Below, one piece after another: positions 6,790-7,577 of a stretch of 7,577 nt of DNA. This DNA comes from Neorhizobium sp. UBA7851 (GTDB lineage Bacteria > Pseudomonadota > Alphaproteobacteria > Rhizobiales > Rhizobiaceae). Location of the stretch: the NCBI GenBank assembly GCA_002500765.1, contig DLSX01000018.1, positions 1 to 7,577 of the forward strand. The letters are read 5' to 3'. The translations under genes were made by a program, and so were the position numbers. Numbering within the stretch: the first letter of the stretch is position 1; each line of letters opens with the position of its first letter. Under the pieces are notes generated by a model. It saw only the letters and a list, made by a program, of their open reading frames with translations, did no database searches and was not told the DNA's origin.

Positions 6790-7047
6790 TTACTGAATAT
6801 TGCGTTCGGGAGAAAACTCGCCGGCCAGCATGCGCTGACGAAGTGATTCGAGCAGGGCTTCAGCGCCTTCCTCACCGCGCTGGCGAATCGTTTCGCGCAT
6901 GGCAAAGGCAATCGCTGCGTCGGCGATGATTTCCGGCTCGATACCGTCTGCGCGTCCGTCTGCCCAGGCGTCGTTCTGATATTCGAGCGCGACCTGCATC
7001 TTTTCGTGGACGATCATGTCATCGATTTCGTTGCGGCCTGACTGCAT
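6790..7047 (-). CDS. Small conserved-looking hypothetical protein, 85 aa
   Basis: The function is not recognised. The protein is 85 aa, acidic and predicted almost wholly helical, with an amphipathic C-terminal helix (EEGAEALLESLRQRMLAGEF). It has no signal peptide, membrane segment or cysteine, so it should be cytoplasmic. The start at ATG 7045-7047 is supported by GAGGAAA about 10 nt upstream, the best ribosome site in the window. It reads as genuine coding sequence, with normal high-GC codon use and tight coupling (14 nt) to the exported-protein gene downstream. Confidence 0.75.
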   Translation of the reverse strand: MQSGRNEIDDMIVHEKMQVALEYQNDAWADGRADGIEPEIIADAAIAFAMRETIRQRGEEGAEALLESLRQRMLAGEFSPERNIQ

Positions 7048-7163
7048 ACTGAACTTTCCTCGGTGCCGGCCGATGAGGCCGATTTGATTACTGCGCCGTT
7101 AAGAACTTTATCAGCCTTTTATCGAAACGACACGCCTTCCTGACGAAAGAGGTAAATAATCCG
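7048..7163 (-). promoter_or_regulatory. Intergenic leader of the 85-aa / exported-protein pair
   Basis: This 116-nt gap probably holds the promoter of the two downstream genes. It is AT-richer near 7097-7125, and I could not pick convincing -35 and -10 hexamers. CGGCC (7067-7071) and GGCCG (7077-7081) form a small 5-bp hairpin about 20 nt before the start codon, just ahead of the GAGGAAA ribosome site. Nothing matches an IRO box. Confidence 0.3.
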
Positions 7164-7179
7164 CTAATTTCCGAAGCGG
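7161..7179 (-). terminator. Weak stem-loop over the stop codon of the TIGR02301-like gene
   Basis: On the minus strand CCGCT (7179-7175) pairs with AGCGG (7165-7161) around a 9-nt loop, followed by the T-rich ATTATTTACCTCTTT. The stem is short and overlaps the TAG stop, so a terminator role is only a possibility. Confidence 0.2.
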
Positions 7180-7577
7180 GAGGTTATTTCCGTCGCAAGT
7201 GTTGCGCCTTCGTTACGGTATCGCTCTTCCGCCGTGCGCGCTGCAAGCGTGCAGGATGTGTGCACGGCAGCAAAGGAGCGGTATCCACGATTATAGGCCG
7301 CCGTCAACCGCTCGCGCCGCGTCGGCTCGTTTGCCGCATCGGAATCGAGCAACTGCCGCATCGTCCGGCGCCAGTCCTCCTGTGGCGCTCCGCACAATTC
7401 CCGCAGGTAGCTGATCGACCCCAACACCTCGGAAAGCCGCAAAAGCGGGCCATCATAAGCGGCGGGGGCGGGGGTTTCAGCCGGTGCGGATTGTTGTGCC
7501 GGAGCCTTGCTCTCGACCGCAGGCTTCTTCGGCGCCTGCGCGGCAAGCGGGGAGGCGATGGCAAGCAGAAGCGGCAG
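7164..7577 (-). CDS. TIGR02301-like secreted protein, N-terminal start outside window
   Basis: 137 codons plus the TAG stop are visible, and the frame is open to the window edge. The visible N-terminus is the hydrophobic core of a signal peptide (LPLLLAIASPLAAQA, cut likely after AAQA), so only a few residues are missing. A Pro/Ala/Lys-rich linker follows, then the conserved part from YDGPLLRLSEVLGSISYLRELCGAP to the end RFGN. Two cysteines 47 residues apart (codons 7392-7394 and 7251-7253) match the description of TIGR02301, an uncharacterised alphaproteobacterial family with two well-separated conserved cysteines thought to form a disulfide in the periplasm. Function is unknown. An internal TTG at 7440-7442 would be a start only if the signal peptide were ignored, which I reject. 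Confidence 0.8.
   Translation of the reverse strand: MPLLLAIASPLAAQAPKKPAVESKAPAQQSAPAETPAPAAYDGPLLRLSEVLGSISYLRELCGAPQEDWRRTMRQLLDSDAANEPTRRERLTAAYNRGYRSFAAVHTSCTLAARTAEERYRNEGATLATEITSRFGN

Noticed and set aside
1..7577. Search for CRISPR arrays, insertion sequences, tRNA or rRNA genes, toxin-antitoxin pairs
   Set aside because: No regularly spaced repeats, transposase motifs, terminal inverted repeats or tRNA-like cloverleaf sequences were seen on either strand.

Overview
The window reads as chromosomal or large-replicon DNA of an alphaproteobacterium of the order Hyphomicrobiales (Rhizobiales), probably Rhizobiaceae (Rhizobium/Agrobacterium/Ensifer type). The reasons are high GC in most genes, a TIGR02301-type secreted protein typical of this group, and a near-perfect RirA-type iron-responsive (IRO) palindrome in front of an iron-uptake gene. 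Every gene I can support lies on the minus strand, so the transcriptional order runs from high to low coordinates. The long plus-strand open frames are shadows of these genes.

Right part (7577 to about 5990): a secreted TIGR02301-like protein whose 5' end lies outside the window, then an 85-aa helical protein, then a 261-aa exported protein. The last two are 14 nt apart and probably co-transcribed. None has a function I can name.

Middle (5839 to 4124): a 571-aa ABC half-transporter of the exporter type, with the membrane domain fused to the ATPase and all nucleotide-binding motifs intact.

Left part (4023 to 1): an iron-siderophore module. It consists of an AraC-family regulator, a FhuA/FoxA-like TonB-dependent outer-membrane receptor, and a siderophore-interacting FAD protein (ferric-siderophore reductase family) with an N-terminal DUF2218-like region, cut off by the window start. 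An IRO box (TGA-N9-TCA) sits 46-60 bp upstream of the receptor start, and a strong rho-independent terminator separates the receptor from the reductase gene.

Inferred working model: under iron limitation RirA repression is lifted. The AraC protein, possibly sensing the ferric siderophore, activates the receptor. The siderophore is imported through the TonB system, and iron is released by the SIP flavoprotein. No periplasmic binding protein, inner-membrane importer or siderophore biosynthesis gene is in the window. Whether the ABC exporter belongs to the module cannot be decided from sequence alone. I see no mobile element, CRISPR array, tRNA or rRNA, and nothing that convincingly amounts to a new system. 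The most useful second-look items are the regulatory sites and the cluster of uncharacterised exported proteins.
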